DNA of 64,000 nucleotides from Acanthosepion pharaonis (Eukaryota; Mollusca; Cephalopoda; Sepiida; Sepiidae). The notes under the pieces are model-generated. The model was not told the origin of the DNA. It did no database searches and worked only from the letters and a program-made list of their open reading frames with translations. This document shows positions 33,440 through 44,889 of this stretch, in pieces. Positions within the stretch are counted from its first letter, which is position 1. Each line of letters opens with the position of its first letter. Made by a program: the position numbers and the translations under genes. The stretch lies in NCBI GenBank assembly GCA_903632075.3, contig CAHIKZ030003464.1, forward strand, positions 712,501 to 776,500, given 5' to 3'.

Positions 33440-33850
33440 AATATTAGGTTGGCCAGAAAGTCCTGACTCACTTAGGAAGCAGAAAGAAAACAACAAAATT
33501 TTATGGAGCAACACCAACATTTATTCTTCAAAATAAAGTCCATCATTCACGACTATCTTTTGCCAGCGATCAGCCGCAACGGAGTCTGTTCCAGATACGA
33601 GTCCGTTGGCTTTGAATAAAAAACAAGCTTCACTTCATCAAAAGTGTTGAATCGCTGGTCGCGCAGGAAGTGTGCCACTGAGCGGAATAAGTCATAGTCA
33701 CTCGGAGCAGAATCGGAACTGAATGGTGGATGTGAAAGAATCTCAACACTGTCCATGTGTTTGATCTTCTCCTTAGACAAACTCGCATTTGTCTTGCTGA
33801 AAAAAAACCTACCGACCTTGATTAACCAAAGCAGGATACACCTTCTTTGT
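33440..33850 (-). mobile_element. Mariner-like transposase C-terminal relic with one TIR
   Basis: The TIR-like 'ttaggttggccagaaagt' lies at about 33445. The minus frame gives 'ILSHPPFSSDSAPSDYDLF' and 'FLRDQRFNTFDEVK', the DD34D third-Asp region of mariner. 'FYSKPTDSYLEQT' follows. The upstream part is frameshifted. Confidence 0.85.
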
Positions 33851-33982
33851 TTGTGTTGTGGATTCCGAGATGAAATTCGGTCTCCAATGAATGACAAACG
33901 CAGGAATGAAATATAACAAATAAATGTATTTACACAATAATACAATGGGTAACACTGTTAGTAAATCCAGGAACGCGGTTAG

Positions 33983-33986
<4 letters not shown>

Positions 33987-34051
<65 letters not shown>

Positions 34052-34500
34052 TGAATTATTCATACAAAAAACAAATACAAAGGTTAATGATTTAATTGGC
34101 GAGAAATCCATCATATAATCCGAAAAATGCTATTAGAAATGTGTTATTGTGTTGGAGCGTGCAGTCGCAACGCTGAGTTTGAATTTAAATTTTAAGGCTG
34201 TGCGTTCTTGTACAAATATAGTGATAAGAGAATTCTTTTTTACTGGTAAATTTTCCGTCAAAGTGGCATGAACTATATTGTTCAATGATTACAGTAATGT
34301 CGCACTTATTAGAAAGCTTGTAAAAATAATGAGAACTTATGCAACAGAAATTTATAAAACAAAGATCTTTTCATTCATAAACAGGTTCGGGATTTTTGTA
34401 TATTATTTGAATTGTTCGCGATGATGAATTCTCGCCAATTAAATCATTAACATTTGTATTTGTTTTTTGTATGAATAATTCATGAATTTGTAAATTAATT
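33987..34500. repeat. Inverted-repeat element beside (TA)n
   Basis: A (TA)n array at 33987-34048 is followed by a left arm (34049-34110, 'catgaattattcatac') whose reverse complement is the right arm at 34434-34490. A second short (TA)n starts at 34517. The 320-bp centre has no ORF that I recognise. Confidence 0.8.
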
Positions 34501-34550
34501 GCACCTTTATTGAAATATATATATGTATATATATATATATATATAGTCTC

Positions 34551-35037
34551 GAAGTAAGACTTCCTTAGAGTCTACGTGCTTGTAACTGAGACTTCTACAA
34601 GCGGTAGAACACTATTACTCTACCTCCAACTCAATCCCAATGTCTGTCTCCTTCTGTATACTGACTGACTCTGGGTATTTAACGGCAGCAGTCCAAGTAA
34701 CACTCTGGTCGAGTCCACTTATATAAAAAAGGGGAGGACTCCATAACAGTTTGTCGTACACGCGGTCTAGCTGCTGGCAAAATGTGGAACAAGCTCGAAT
34801 TGCAATATTCTTTTGAAATTACACCAAGTATGGATCTTCCTTCAGTAGTAAGTGTGCTTCAGCGAAATGGCGAAATATATGTTGTTTTAGTGTTAGCTAA
34901 CTCTCAAAGAAGATTTAAATCACTAAACAACATTGATAGTGAGGTAACCATTACTACATACCGAAATTCGTTGTACTCAATTCCATCAGTGCAACGTTTC
35001 ATCCTGCTTTCCTTCTGTCTTCTATTATCCACTACAC
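34551..35037 (+). other. Unassigned; TATA-like box and 132-codon ORF
   Basis: 'cttatataaaaaagggg' at 34719 precedes an ORF at 34782-35180. The ORF shows no domain that I know, and its 3' half runs into the hAT-like MITE, so it is unlikely to be a real gene as drawn. Confidence 0.3.
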
Positions 35038-35221
35038 CAGTGCTACTCAAAGTGATTATCTCCAGAACGGTGCCGCAAGAGCCTGGGTTGTCAGAATTTG
35101 TACTTCCGTACCAAACTTGGCACTTTTTGTTTTCAAATGAACGTTTTCGTACGATCGGTACAACTTTTACTGAAACTTAAAATATATGATGCTACCTGAA
35201 ATAAATTAACTTTTATTATAT

Positions 35222-35279
<58 letters not shown>

Positions 35280-35378
35280 TTTCCGGTATAAACTAATATT
35301 ACCACGAAATATTACAGGTACGTGACACATTGAGAAAAGAATGCCGGTCCGCCATAACAGATCATTTTAGAAGCACTG
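35038..35378. mobile_element. hAT-like MITE with 8-bp target duplication
   Basis: The left end 'cagtgctactcaaagtgat' matches the right end read on minus 'cagtgcttctaaaatgat'. The flanks are CACTACAC (35030-35037) and CACTACTC (35379-35386), 7 of 8 matching, as for hAT transposons. A (TA)n array (35222-35278) lies inside. No transposase. Confidence 0.75.
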
Positions 35379-35439
35379 CACTACTCAAATTATTATTCTA
35401 AGTCGTCAGTTATCTTTGGGACCGTTCACCTATTTCATG

Positions 35440-35535
35440 ACTTTCATTGCTGATGTAATATATCCCTTTCCAGGATATATCAGTTGGATCTCATCCTCGT
35501 CTTCAACTGATATGTCCCGGAAAGGGATATATTTG
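35440..35535. repeat. Perfect-type long hairpin
   Basis: Arms of about 28 bp ('atatatccctttcc' plus 'ggatatatcagttg' against their complements) around a loop of about 17 bp. The outer flank on minus reads 'accttgaacaaatatatcc', reminiscent of the CTTGAA box in local hammerhead-like elements. Confidence 0.75.
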
Positions 35536-36364
35536 TTCAAGGTAGCAAAGTGGTTTTGGATTACTGTAACCGAGTAGGACAATCTAGCAGGTAACCGTAA
35601 TGGACTGGTCCTCGTCGTAGAGGTAGACAATAGGCGTAGGCAATAGACGAAGACTATAGACATACCAATAGGAGTCGTCATACTTCACCATCAGTCTGTA
35701 TTTATGGCTGACACCAGCTAATCATATTACTGTGAGAGGAAACCAAGGTGTATGCATATTCATTACATCAATTGCATATCAAATTCAGTCATTCTCTACA
35801 CTTTATGTTGATGGCTAGAATCAACGGAGAGGAGGCATAGTCATTAAGAATAAAATATGCGCCTTGTCCTTGATTTACTTTGTTTTAACGCAAGCTGTCG
35901 TTAGCATATGAGTTTTAACGATATCCCGTGGATTAAATGGACAGGTGTTTTCTTAAATGATATAGTAAACTAAGAAGCCATTTGTAGATAGATAATATCG
36001 GTCTCATTATGTTAGGCAACAGCTGAATTCCTAAAGAAAGAACTCGAAAGATAATTATCCAGAAGCGGTAGAAACCTAATCTCTAATCCTAAGACATTCT
36101 GGTATTATCTTTCTGATAATGTTTGCTCTCTCGCCTTTCAACTGTTCAGCTGTAGCTTGATGGTGAAATTAACAGAGGATATTCTGACCGGGTACGAATA
36201 GGACAGAAATCGAGAAAATAGATCGAGTTGAAAAGAAACATATTCGTGTGCCTTTTGGTTGGATATTTTTTCAAAGTTTAATGCTGCAAGGCCGGGAAAA
36301 ATCGAAAAATGTGCATTAAAATACAAATTAGAATTGCGTTCAGATCAGACGAACAAAATTCTTA
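35536..36364. other. No gene seen
   Basis: Moderately AT-rich with no recognisable element. Confidence 0.5.
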
Positions 36365-36690
36365 TAAGTCTCAGTTATGTGATACACGCTTAGGCGATCA
36401 TGTATCTTTCGGTACATGACTGACGAGGCAGATTTTTCCTGCAGTAGTTTACCATTTCTTTTTACGGTAAACCAGTTGTCATCCAAGGCTATAGAACCCG
36501 GTCTGTCCTGCTATTTACCCATAGCTGGGGGAGGGGAGAAGAAGCGTATTCATACCGTTCCGAAAGATATTAGCACGTAGTGCTATGTAAAGGATTCATA
36601 AGTGAATGTAAAGGATTCAGGAGGAATTCGAACTCGGCTCTCCGATTCCTCAATCCGACCCGCTATCCATTACTCCACCTAACTTTTTCA
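36365..36690 (-). mobile_element. tRNA-derived SINE, full-length copy of the cttaggcgatc family
   Basis: On the minus strand: box A 'ggagtaatggatagcggg', box B 'gagttcgaattcctcc', body, and the far end 'cgatacatgactgacga' with the conserved ATGTATC hairpin region. About 325 bp, the most complete copy here. Confidence 0.85.
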
Positions 36691-36714
36691 CTTTTATTAT
36701 TTTATTAGAAGTTT

Positions 36715-37105
36715 TAGTTTGGTTTGGTTTGGTTTATGGCATATCAACCTCAATGGGTTATTTAATGGCGGCAATATCCCCCCCTCCAAAAAAAATGTAT
36801 TGCTTATAATGTTTTTCTTTTTTAAAAAAAGTACTGCTGGTAATAATGTCTTGCAGGGAATAATTTTATCATTAAAAATGTATTTCTGGTAATAATTTTT
36901 CCAAAAATGTATTGCTAGTATTAAAACCTATTTTTATACTTTCATGGTGTTTTGCGTTAACTATTTGCCTATAGCTGGGACCCTGACAGCTGCTACCACC
37001 CCGGTTCAGGGTGCACTTGGGAACATCAGCAATTAGGAAGTGGTTCTACGCTTCTCAAAGCCTCTTGATCATCTGTTGGATGTAGTTTATCGTCTTACCC
37101 AGGAC
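36715..37105 (+). repeat. Dispersed repeat
   Basis: 'ggcatatcaacct', 'gggttatttaatgg', 'tgctggtaataat' units and the 'gctgggaccctgac' block. Fourth member of the family at 830, 19390 and 28765. Confidence 0.75.
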
Positions 37106-37182
37106 GCTACAAGTTTTACTCCATCTTATTACTCTTGCTTTTTAGATAAAGCATTTTTAATATTATTCAGTTACTATATGAG

Positions 37183-37372
37183 TAGTACTAGACTGGCAAA
37201 GAGGCCTCATCGAAATACATTTGACTTAGATGTAACCGCAAGTTATATGCTAACAGTTTATTCTATCGCACTTCTTGCTTGTGAAACTCCCTTCAGGCTC
37301 CATGCATACCAGATAACTTTAATCTGCAAAAATTTAAATGCAATGTCAATTCTTATCTATTTTTTTTAAAGC
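37183..37372 (+). mobile_element. LINE tail fragment
   Basis: 'TRLAKRPH', 'LDVTASYMLTVYSIALLACETP': the ORF2 tail shifted out of frame. It abuts an oppositely oriented copy. Confidence 0.65.
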
Positions 37373-37375
37373 ATT

Positions 37376-37955
37376 TCACCCCTAGCAAGGCGGGAAGCCA
37401 CTAGCACGCAAGGAGTTACAGAGGATTTTGAACGAGAGCAGATAGGAGTGATAGAAGAGGGTATGAGAAGATGAATAGTGGATAGATCAAGGCAACTGGA
37501 AATGTCGATTGACATTACATTTGAATAGTTTGAGATTAAAGCTATCAGGGAAACAGGAGTAGGGAAGGGAGTTCCACAGGCGAGAGGTGCGAGACATGAA
37601 GCTATTGGAGTAGAAGAGGCGACTACATTTAACTGTTTCAACAGTGAAAGGGTGAGAGCGGGATGCCAGCCTCGTAGGACGCTTGAATTCGCGAAGTCTG
37701 GGAACCAGCGAATCCAGCTCACCGGAGCAATTACCATGAAAGTATTTGTAAAAAAGACAGAGAGAGGCGACGGCGCGTCTGTGAGAGAGTGACTGTAGAC
37801 AAGATGCCAGATCAGGGCCAATTATATTGCATATCCGTCTCTGGATCTTATCAAGAACCCCGAGGCAAACAGTAGGGGCTCCAGACCATATATGGCAGCA
37901 ATAGTCCATGCAAGGGCGAATGGTTGATTTGTAGATTTGAAGGATCGATTGTACA
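37376..37955 (-). pseudogene. LINE ORF2 tail, best preserved minus copy
   Basis: The open frame 37487-37909 reads 'MDYCCHIWSGAPTVCLGVL', 'IQRRICNIIGPDLASCLQS', 'ASLCLFYKYFHGNCSGEL', 'RTSRLWNSLP' and 'LKLFKCNVNRHFQLP' without internal stops. This is the extreme C-terminus of a jockey/CR1-like ORF2, without endonuclease or polymerase domains. The uninterrupted 140 codons suggest a fairly recent truncated insertion. The 151-codon ORF 37366-37821 is a shadow. Confidence 0.85.
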
Positions 37956-38004
37956 CCTGATTACTCTTCTTCTGTACTTGCTCCTTAGAATTGTTTCTGT
38001 TTTC

Positions 38005-38080
38005 TAATTATTCCCCACCCAGTAACCCCTTGTCTCTTAGTAGCTGTAATGACTTGCTTGGGGTGAAGTTGATTTAAAAA
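38005..38080 (+). mobile_element. LINE 3' tail
   Basis: 'cccagtaaccccttgtctc' to 'cttgcttggggtgaag' is the family 3' end only. Confidence 0.65.
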
Positions 38081-38329
38081 TCCATCACATTACTGTTGCT
38101 TTATATTTGAAGCATTTTCACTATTATTATTTAATAACTAGTTTTATTTCATCTTAGTATTGTTGCTTTTTAGATGAAGAATTTTCAGTATTATTATTGC
38201 ATCACTAGTTCGAAATAACTGTTCAAAAGCTTTTATTTGTGGTTGAACAAAGTGTGTAAAATAGTCGTGTTTTGCGGCTAGGGGAAGTTGAGTTTCCTAG
38301 TTAACAACGTTCCTGGGTAGATGTTTTGT

Positions 38330-38560
38330 AGAGAAAGATTTCTCCGCTTGTTCCCACGAGGAACGAGAAATCTGAATGTCAGATTGCTAGTACTGATACG
38401 TGTCTTCTGAAGCAAGGTTTGTGAGTAGCTTTCGTTTGTGTAGGTGTCTCAAAGGGAGATTTCTCCACCTGTTCCCACGAGGAGCGAGAAATCTGAAGTC
38501 AAGCTGCCAGGACAGGCCATGTGTCTTCTGCAGCAAGGGCTGTGAGTACTCCTTCGAGCT
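38330..38560. repeat. Tandem pair of hairpin-containing units, about 120 bp
   Basis: Units at 38336 and 38457 share AGATTTCTC paired with GAGAAATCT around GTTCC/GGAAC, then 'gtgtcttctg(a/c)agcaagg'. Both copies keep the stem. Short ORFs across it are not conserved. Confidence 0.7.
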
Positions 38561-39329
38561 GGCCCTTGAAGGTAGCGGCCGCTGAAAAGGAAAATTCGAA
38601 AAGAGGCCGAATATGGCTCTGTCAGCGTTCTGAGACTTCCGGTTGTTCCTTGCTAATTACTTCTGTTGCTGAATCGAGCAAAATAAGGAAGCTCTCACAA
38701 TAGCCAACAAGTGAGATAGTTATTATAACATTTTTTAGTTTGTAGCTCTCTTCTACTAGTATTTTTATTCGTATCAAAAGTGCGATACCCACGGCAGTAA
38801 AATCTAATCATAAAACGCGCGTAGTAAATATTTCAGTTTGTCTCATGTAAACAGGCGCACACACTTACACACGTTGAGTCAGTTAAAAAAGAAGGAAATA
38901 CAAAAAGGCGATTGTTAAGAAACAAATAGTTTGCCTTCGATAATGAGACATGGAGGTGGAAACTTTCAAGATCGATGAATCTCACAGAAAACATGCAGGG
39001 AATCGTGACCACGAAATATTCAGGAATCGGCAAGAAGAAATGGTTTTAAAAAAAAATGTGATGAAAAAAGAGAAGTACACAAGAAAAAAAAAACGGATAG
39101 AAAGAAAAAAAAATGAAAAAAATAATAAATATAATAAAATATATAAAATAATCAGTGTTCTTAAATGTCTGGAATATTTCTTGATCATTTCAGTCAGTTA
39201 TGTGCCATGCGTGATTGTATCACTGTCCATCTCTACAACTCTAAGGATGGCTTGTAACGGATCAATATAAGCCCACAAATAGAATACCCTACCTTCCGGC
39301 AAAGTGGCACTTGGTCCCGAAACAGTTAT
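38561..39329. other. No gene seen
   Basis: A Lys-rich ORF at 38950-39270 is a translation of an A/G-rich tract. Nothing else recognised. Confidence 0.5.
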
Positions 39330-39775
39330 TTATTTTAGCCAGTGCCACGCGTGATACACGCTTAGGCGATCATGTATCTTTCGATACATGACTGACGAGA
39401 CAGATTTTTCTCGCAGTAGGTTACCATTTCTTTCTACGGTAGACCAGTTGCCATCCAAGGCTACAGAACCCATCTGTCCTGCTATTTACCCGTAACTGGG
39501 GAGAGAAGAAGTGAATTCATACCTTTCCCAAGGGTATTAGCACGTAAGTGAATGTAATAGATTCGACTAGAAAGTCAGTCAGTTAATAATGTGCCATGCG
39601 TGGTACACGCTTAGGTGAACATGTATCTTTCGATACATGACTGACGAGGCAGATTTTTTCCCCGCATTAGGTTGTCATTTCTTTCTGCGGTAGACCAATT
39701 GCCATACAAGGCTATAGAACCCGGTCTGACCTGTTATTTACCCATAGCTGGGGAGAGGAGAAGAGAATTCGTAGC
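39330..39775 (-). mobile_element. SINE dimer (cttaggcgatc family)
   Basis: Two headless units (39330-39575 and 39576-39775) join through 'ttcgactagaaagtcagtc', as in the trimer at 15932-16735. Confidence 0.8.
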
Positions 39776-40879
39776 TATCGCTTTTTAAAGCAATAAATAT
39801 TGCCGAAGAGTGAAGGTAGTTAAAAAAAGTGATGTCATGGGAAAAACCGCCCTTTTGACACTATTGCGGGCACGTTTATCCACGTTCGCCATTTTTTTTT
39901 TTTTTTTTGCTTTCTATCTGCGTCAAGAATGGCAGCCATTTTAAAGGAGGATTATGGGTAGAAAAAGATAACGTAAATTCACAGTTTTGAAGCATGGCTT
40001 TCTAGTCACTTTTTGCGTAATAGTTAAGAAAATAATAAACATAAAAAAAGGAATTATAATTTATAGTTTAAAAATTATATCGAAAATGAAATTATATAGA
40101 GCAGGGATTACATTTTGACCGTAGCTTCAATTCATTTACACGCGCTCGCTTTACCAAACGAACGTTCAGTTTTTATCTGAATCGTTGAAATAAGTTCTTG
40201 CCAAATATTGTTTTTAGATTAGTTTCCGTGTCTTTATCGTAAAGATGCGGTTGAATACACAAATGACTTGTCTTTTCTGTTTAAATTTCTCAAGCGAGCT
40301 ATTTTCAGGGGTGTTCTTTTCTTTTTATTTTCATCACAACGTTTCATTCCAAACATTAAATACGCCTCACAGGGTTGTAATTTGGATATTTTGGAAGGAA
40401 AATTGGCATTTGGGTGAGAAGAATTAAAACATTCAAAGACTTAGTATTGAGTCGTGTTAAGGCTTAATTGGTTGGTTCTAAAAATTTTCAGATATTTAAT
40501 CTTTTTAGCTGTCGACTTATTATGGACGGAGAATTTATCGAAGTGTTGGCGAGAAAGAAAACACTTGCTCAAGGTTTATAAAATATTTTTGAATGCAAGG
40601 CAAATGAGGAACAATTATTCTGAAGATATTGCAAAGAAAATAAAGAGTGTCCTATTTTGTGACAATAATCAATATACATTCATTTTCTCTCCCCCCCTCT
40701 CTCTCTCTCTCTGCGAATGTAATACATAGATATATAAACACTAATGAATCAAAACATCAAGGCATGTGACAAGAATGACATTTATTTTCTCATAACAACT
40801 TTACATTTATATAAGCTGGCCTTGTGTACTTCATTTTGATGCGCTGATTATCCTAGTGATGGGCAAGAAGAACGATTTT
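39776..40879. other. No gene seen
   Basis: A T-run at 39892-39909 and short (CT)n at 40692-40712. ORFs near 40245 and 40454 have no recognisable domain. Confidence 0.5.
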
Positions 40880-41290
40880 AGTGAATTTCTGGAGTATCAC
40901 TCCCTTACTTTCAGAACCTTTTTTACCTTCCATCAGCTTGGCTGACGCTAACCTCCAGGAGAGTGGCTCATTACGCCTTCTCAGACTAACGTTTTCCGCT
41001 GACATGAAGGGGAAAGACTATATTGAATCAACTGCTAGGTCTGCTCCTAGGGAAGTTGTTTCACTAGACCTTGCTAGACAATTCTTCTCACCAGAATCTC
41101 ATATATTTATAAGTCTACCACCCATTCCTGCTTGCTTTGAATATTACTGCCATCTCTGGTCGGGTGCTCCTGCTACATATTTAGTGATTCTCTATAAAAT
41201 CCAAAGAAGAATTTGCAATGTTATTGGTCCTGACCTGGCATATCGACTTCAGTCACTTTCCCACCGCCATAACAGTGGGTCCTATAATTC
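40880..41290 (+). pseudogene. LINE ORF2 C-terminal fragment
   Basis: The frame 40881-41336 reads 'FLPSISLADANLQESGSLR', 'LLRLTFSADMKGKDYIES', 'ACFEYYCHLWSGAP', 'IQRRICNVIGPDLAYRLQS'. It includes about 40 residues upstream of the tail, then ends abruptly after 'SLSHRHN'. Confidence 0.8.
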
Positions 41291-42277
41291 ACGTGGAAGA
41301 TATTTTATTGCGTACTACTCAACTAAAGATCTTTGAAGATCACGTACAACTCTTTTACTTCTTAATTACAACAGTTTTCTATAATGGCAATAATATTTTT
41401 GGATTTCTAGAGCATGAAGATGATTACATTGAGCATTTAAGCAACATGTTAGTACAACTGCAGAGACTTCATAATGCAACAGTTAAGAAATCTTCTGTTA
41501 AGCTCTCATACGAAAGCATCACTTGACTTGTAATGTTATGTTAGAATCATCTAATAAGTATACGAAATTAAATGTTCCATTCTTAAAATAAGTGTTTGTT
41601 AACATCATAATTCTGTCAAATTAACTTTCGGTCGAATTGAGGGTATGTGGTCTCGGGAACTTTCTTCGAACATTCGATCTTCTTCTTGGTCGGTTTTAAT
41701 ATAACTTCTTGTTGTTACAAATTTCGTATAACGCTCGTAGTAAAACTGCGTGTAAAAAAAACTGGAAGCAAAGGGTTGAGTGTAGAAGGGTTTAATCACA
41801 TGAGAACACGCATTGGAAATACAATAGTTCAGTACGACTGAAAGCGCTATTCGTTAGCGACTCTCTTTTTGTCCCTGTTCCACAAGCAGACGTTCTACTC
41901 AGAGAGGATGGACCAGTTTAGGTTTCAATAATAGTGTAGAGATGTTTTACGAGATCAGTGGTCATTTGTTGACATATGTACATATTCTTGACTTCCTGTT
42001 TAACGTAAACTCACTGACATCGGAGGGTTTTGACGTTTTGATTGGTCTTGAGGTTACCTTTTAGGTCAACCGCCTAAGAAACCTAGTTCTTTTGACGTTC
42101 TGATGTGACACTGAGTACAGAACTTACTTTCGGAAGTGATCAGATCGAGACTTCCTAGATGAGATGTTCCTGATTGACACGAAACTAACTTTTTCGGGGT
42201 GGAATTGCTTGCCTCACGACCAACAGGTCTTGCACTCTAGGAATGGTTTGATAATTTAACTCATTGGGCGATTTCTA

Positions 42278-42282
<5 letters not shown>
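41291..42282. other. No gene seen
   Basis: ORF 41218-41526 is out of the LINE frame and unrecognised. The 41880-42250 stretch has near-average GC but no long ORF. Confidence 0.5.

Positions 42283-42316
<34 letters not shown>
42283..42316. repeat. (TA)n microsatellite
   Basis: About 17 TA units, 150 bp before the hammerhead-like motif. Confidence 0.9.
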
Positions 42317-42319
<3 letters not shown>

Positions 42320-42463
42320 CTCAGAATTAACCTTTAGGAAATAATAGTAATTTTTCAGTTGACCATTTGAATATATAATACCGTTTCTAAATTCTTCTAG
42401 TTACTAACGACATTTTGTTTGTTGTCTGTGCATACTTTGTTTCAATAAATTCATTTTGTTTTT

Positions 42464-42510
42464 GCCTTGAAAACGTCCACATTGGACGAAATGCGTCGTC
42501 TAAAACTACA
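42464..42510 (+). ncRNA. Hammerhead-like motif, CTTGAAAA variant
   Basis: CTTGAAAA, helix II CGTCC-acatt-GGACG, GAAA, then TGCGTC. Helix II differs in sequence and length from the 8683 copy but still pairs. (CA)n-(TA)n at 42533-42585 follows, and a minus-strand PLE lies just beyond. Confidence 0.6.
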
Positions 42511-42528
42511 GTTTTCTATTATCTTTTT

Positions 42529-42532
<4 letters not shown>

Positions 42533-42585
<53 letters not shown>
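42533..42585. repeat. (CA)n-(TA)n microsatellite
   Basis: About 14 CA and 12 TA units between the ribozyme-like motif and the PLE. Confidence 0.9.
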
Positions 42586-42589
42586 ATAC

Positions 42590-43340
42590 ATAAAAGGTTA
42601 ATGGTCAGAGCTGAATCAGAGACAGTAGTATTAAAATGCTATTGAAATTTGTTATTACGAGATCAGTTAAATCTGCTTCCTTGATTTCAGACTCATCTGT
42701 ACTTAAGAGGAATTTTTTAGTTTGTATGCAAAGACTCATGACTTCAGATTTCTGATTCAAATATTTCATTTGAACCGGAAATGTCATTCTTGCTAATTCT
42801 TCATGTTGGCAGAGGTTGTAAATATTATTGTTTGTTATAAGTCTTCGCCTTTTTTAAAAAATATTTCCAGCTTACAATCGGATCCCTGTTGTTTTTTCTT
42901 TGAAATTCCACACATGGTTAACTAGTTTGGTAAAGCACCTAAGACTTACTAGCTTGAATGATGACTTTGATTGCACCATCTTCGTTTGAAAATACCTTCA
43001 GTACATTTTATGTACGTTTTATTTTGACCATTAATATCTGTTACTTCTGCTTTATAGATTATTGCTTTTGTTTTACAAACTCCATCTAATAGACATCTAT
43101 TTTTATTTCTACAGTTGCATAAATTACTAGTGTTAACTATATTTTGCAGTGCGTTAGTTTTGAAATTTCTGGCGTTTTGTCTATTTATTATTGTATCTAA
43201 ATTACTAGTACAACTGTAGCTAAATTTAACTGTGCTTTTATTGAATATCTTATGTAATTTTGAATTTTTTGGGAAGTGTTTAGTAGGTAACTTGAACAAT
43301 AATTTCCCTATTTTACATTATAATATTTTTCTTTTCCTCG
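42590..43340 (-). mobile_element. Penelope-like element C-terminus (RT end and GIY-YIG region)
   Basis: The minus ORF 42949-43299 gives 'LPTKHFPKNSKLHKIFN', 'VKFSYSCTSNLDTIINR', 'LCNCRNKNRCLLDGVCKTK', 'AIIYKAEV', 'KTYIKCTEGIFKRRW'. After a frameshift, 'YNLCQHEELARM' and 'MKYLNQKSEVMS' continue to 42605. This is the linker, the Cys cluster and the GIY-YIG nuclease of PLEs. YIG has become YIK and frames are broken, so it is dead. The reverse transcriptase body is missing. Confidence 0.85.
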
Positions 43341-43354
43341 AAGTCTTCTTCATA

Positions 43355-43625
43355 TGTGATGTGGGCCCAAAGTTGGGACCACGGAAGGAAAACACGGAAC
43401 ACGGATTTGAGGTAAGAAAGATATATTAAACAAAAAGGTTACGAAGATAGTGTAAGTGCAAGCGGAGCTTACTATGTGCTAGTGTCCAATATTGGTAGTC
43501 GTACGCGGCTGATACTACGGTATTAGAATACTCTCTCTCTTTCCTCCTCTTCCCTTAGAGTATTATATCGCATACTTTATATAGTCCTGGAAGAGTCCAT
43601 GTTGTAGGTATGTTACGGTCTCACA
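43355..43625. mobile_element. LTR-like segment
   Basis: Starts 'tgtgatgtgggccc', contains 'gggaccacggaagg' and ends 'gttacggtctcaca'. The beginning and end resemble the solo LTR at 27673-28140 in layout, but no matching target duplication is seen. Confidence 0.4.
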
Positions 43626-43629
43626 ATAA

Positions 43630-44194
43630 TATGTTGTTTAATTTGAGGTTTAAATTCTAGTTTGTTTTTGTGACACTCTGCCTTTAATTTCTTCTCAATC
43701 TTTCTTTTTATCCTCAAAAAATTATTTTACTAGAAGAGTTTCTGAATAACCTAGACTCTTATTATTTAAGGATGTGCTTTATTATGTCCACAGGGTCGTT
43801 AGATATATGCTATATCAAGGTTGTCTAATGCTGAGATTCCACACAAGACGATGGAAGCCATGGAGACCATTTGATTTTCAGAGTATGTTGGACCACCTAA
43901 TCCACCTCTGCCTCGTTGGTGACCCGTACCGCAATGCGTAGGTAGTCATCTCTCTCTCTCTCTCTCTTTCTCTCTTAAGCGCGCTCCACACACACGCTTA
44001 CACATATTAATGTGTATAAAACTATAAATATATTGTTTAAAACTTGCTAAATCCATTGGGCAAGAGAGTTCTTAATACTAGAAATAGAGCATTTGTAGAT
44101 AGTCAATGTGAACATGGCGATCTTTAACAATAAACCGCAGTGCACGTGTGTCCGTCCGTCCGTCCGTTTTTCGATCTCAGTGAATCATAAACAA
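43630..44194. other. No gene; short (CT)n and (TCCG)n
   Basis: (CT)n at 43949-43975 and (GTCC)n near 44150-44166. Otherwise unassigned. Confidence 0.5.
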
Positions 44195-44209
44195 CCTGAA
44201 GTAACAGGT

Positions 44210-44345
44210 CGTGATTTTCCAAGCGCAGCTCAGATGTGGCACAAGGTCGAAAGTATGGGGCACCCAGTGAGGATCGAACTCACTATTCAGTCGTAATAGT
44301 TCTAGCGAGACAAGCTTGCTAACCATTACACCACCTCGAGGTGCC
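44210..44345 (-). mobile_element. tRNA-derived SINE with 15-bp target duplication
   Basis: The family promoter boxes (minus: 'ggtgtaatggttagcaag', 'gagttcgatcctcactgg') and tail. The flanks are identical CCTGAAGTAACAGGT at 44195-44209 and 44346-44360, fixing the 136-bp boundaries exactly. Confidence 0.93.
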
Positions 44346-44889
44346 CCTGAAGTAACAGGTAGTAACTACTGTAGCTACACACAATTAAAAATTAAATAAA
44401 TAACTCATTTAAAGTTAAATTTAAATATCAAACAGAGTGAAAGGGTTAATAAAAATTCTTTATTAAAGATTTAACATTAGTTTCGCAATTGCAATTGATA
44501 TCGTCTAACTAAACCGTAAATAAACCTTAAGTGGGGCACAGTTTGTTGCTCATATGTTATTTTTCTTTTTCTAGCACTCTACTGTGACGTTTTCGAATTA
44601 TTACATAGTTCGGGTTCCCTAATGTTTTTTAAGGGTGAATTTAGGTGAAGAAATCATAAAGAATGGTGATTTTAAAAGGAAATAAAAATTGCGCGCAAAA
44701 TAAACTACAGAGGTCGGTTGCGTATACGAAGAAAAATTATGCCGAATTAAGGTGTCGAATAAAGATAAAATAATTTTAATATTTCTAAATGCTTATAACT
44801 TTTACGTACATAGGACGCTGAAGTTAAAAATCCAAAGGCCCAAAAGCCCTCTGCGTGATTTAGAGTTAAGTCCTCACGAAGGGCGGATT

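Noticed and set aside
34782..35180. 132-codon ORF as a gene
   Set aside because: No recognisable domain, and its 3' half overlaps a hAT-like MITE end.
37366..37821. 151-codon minus ORF
   Set aside because: Out-of-frame shadow of the LINE ORF2 tail at 37487-37909.
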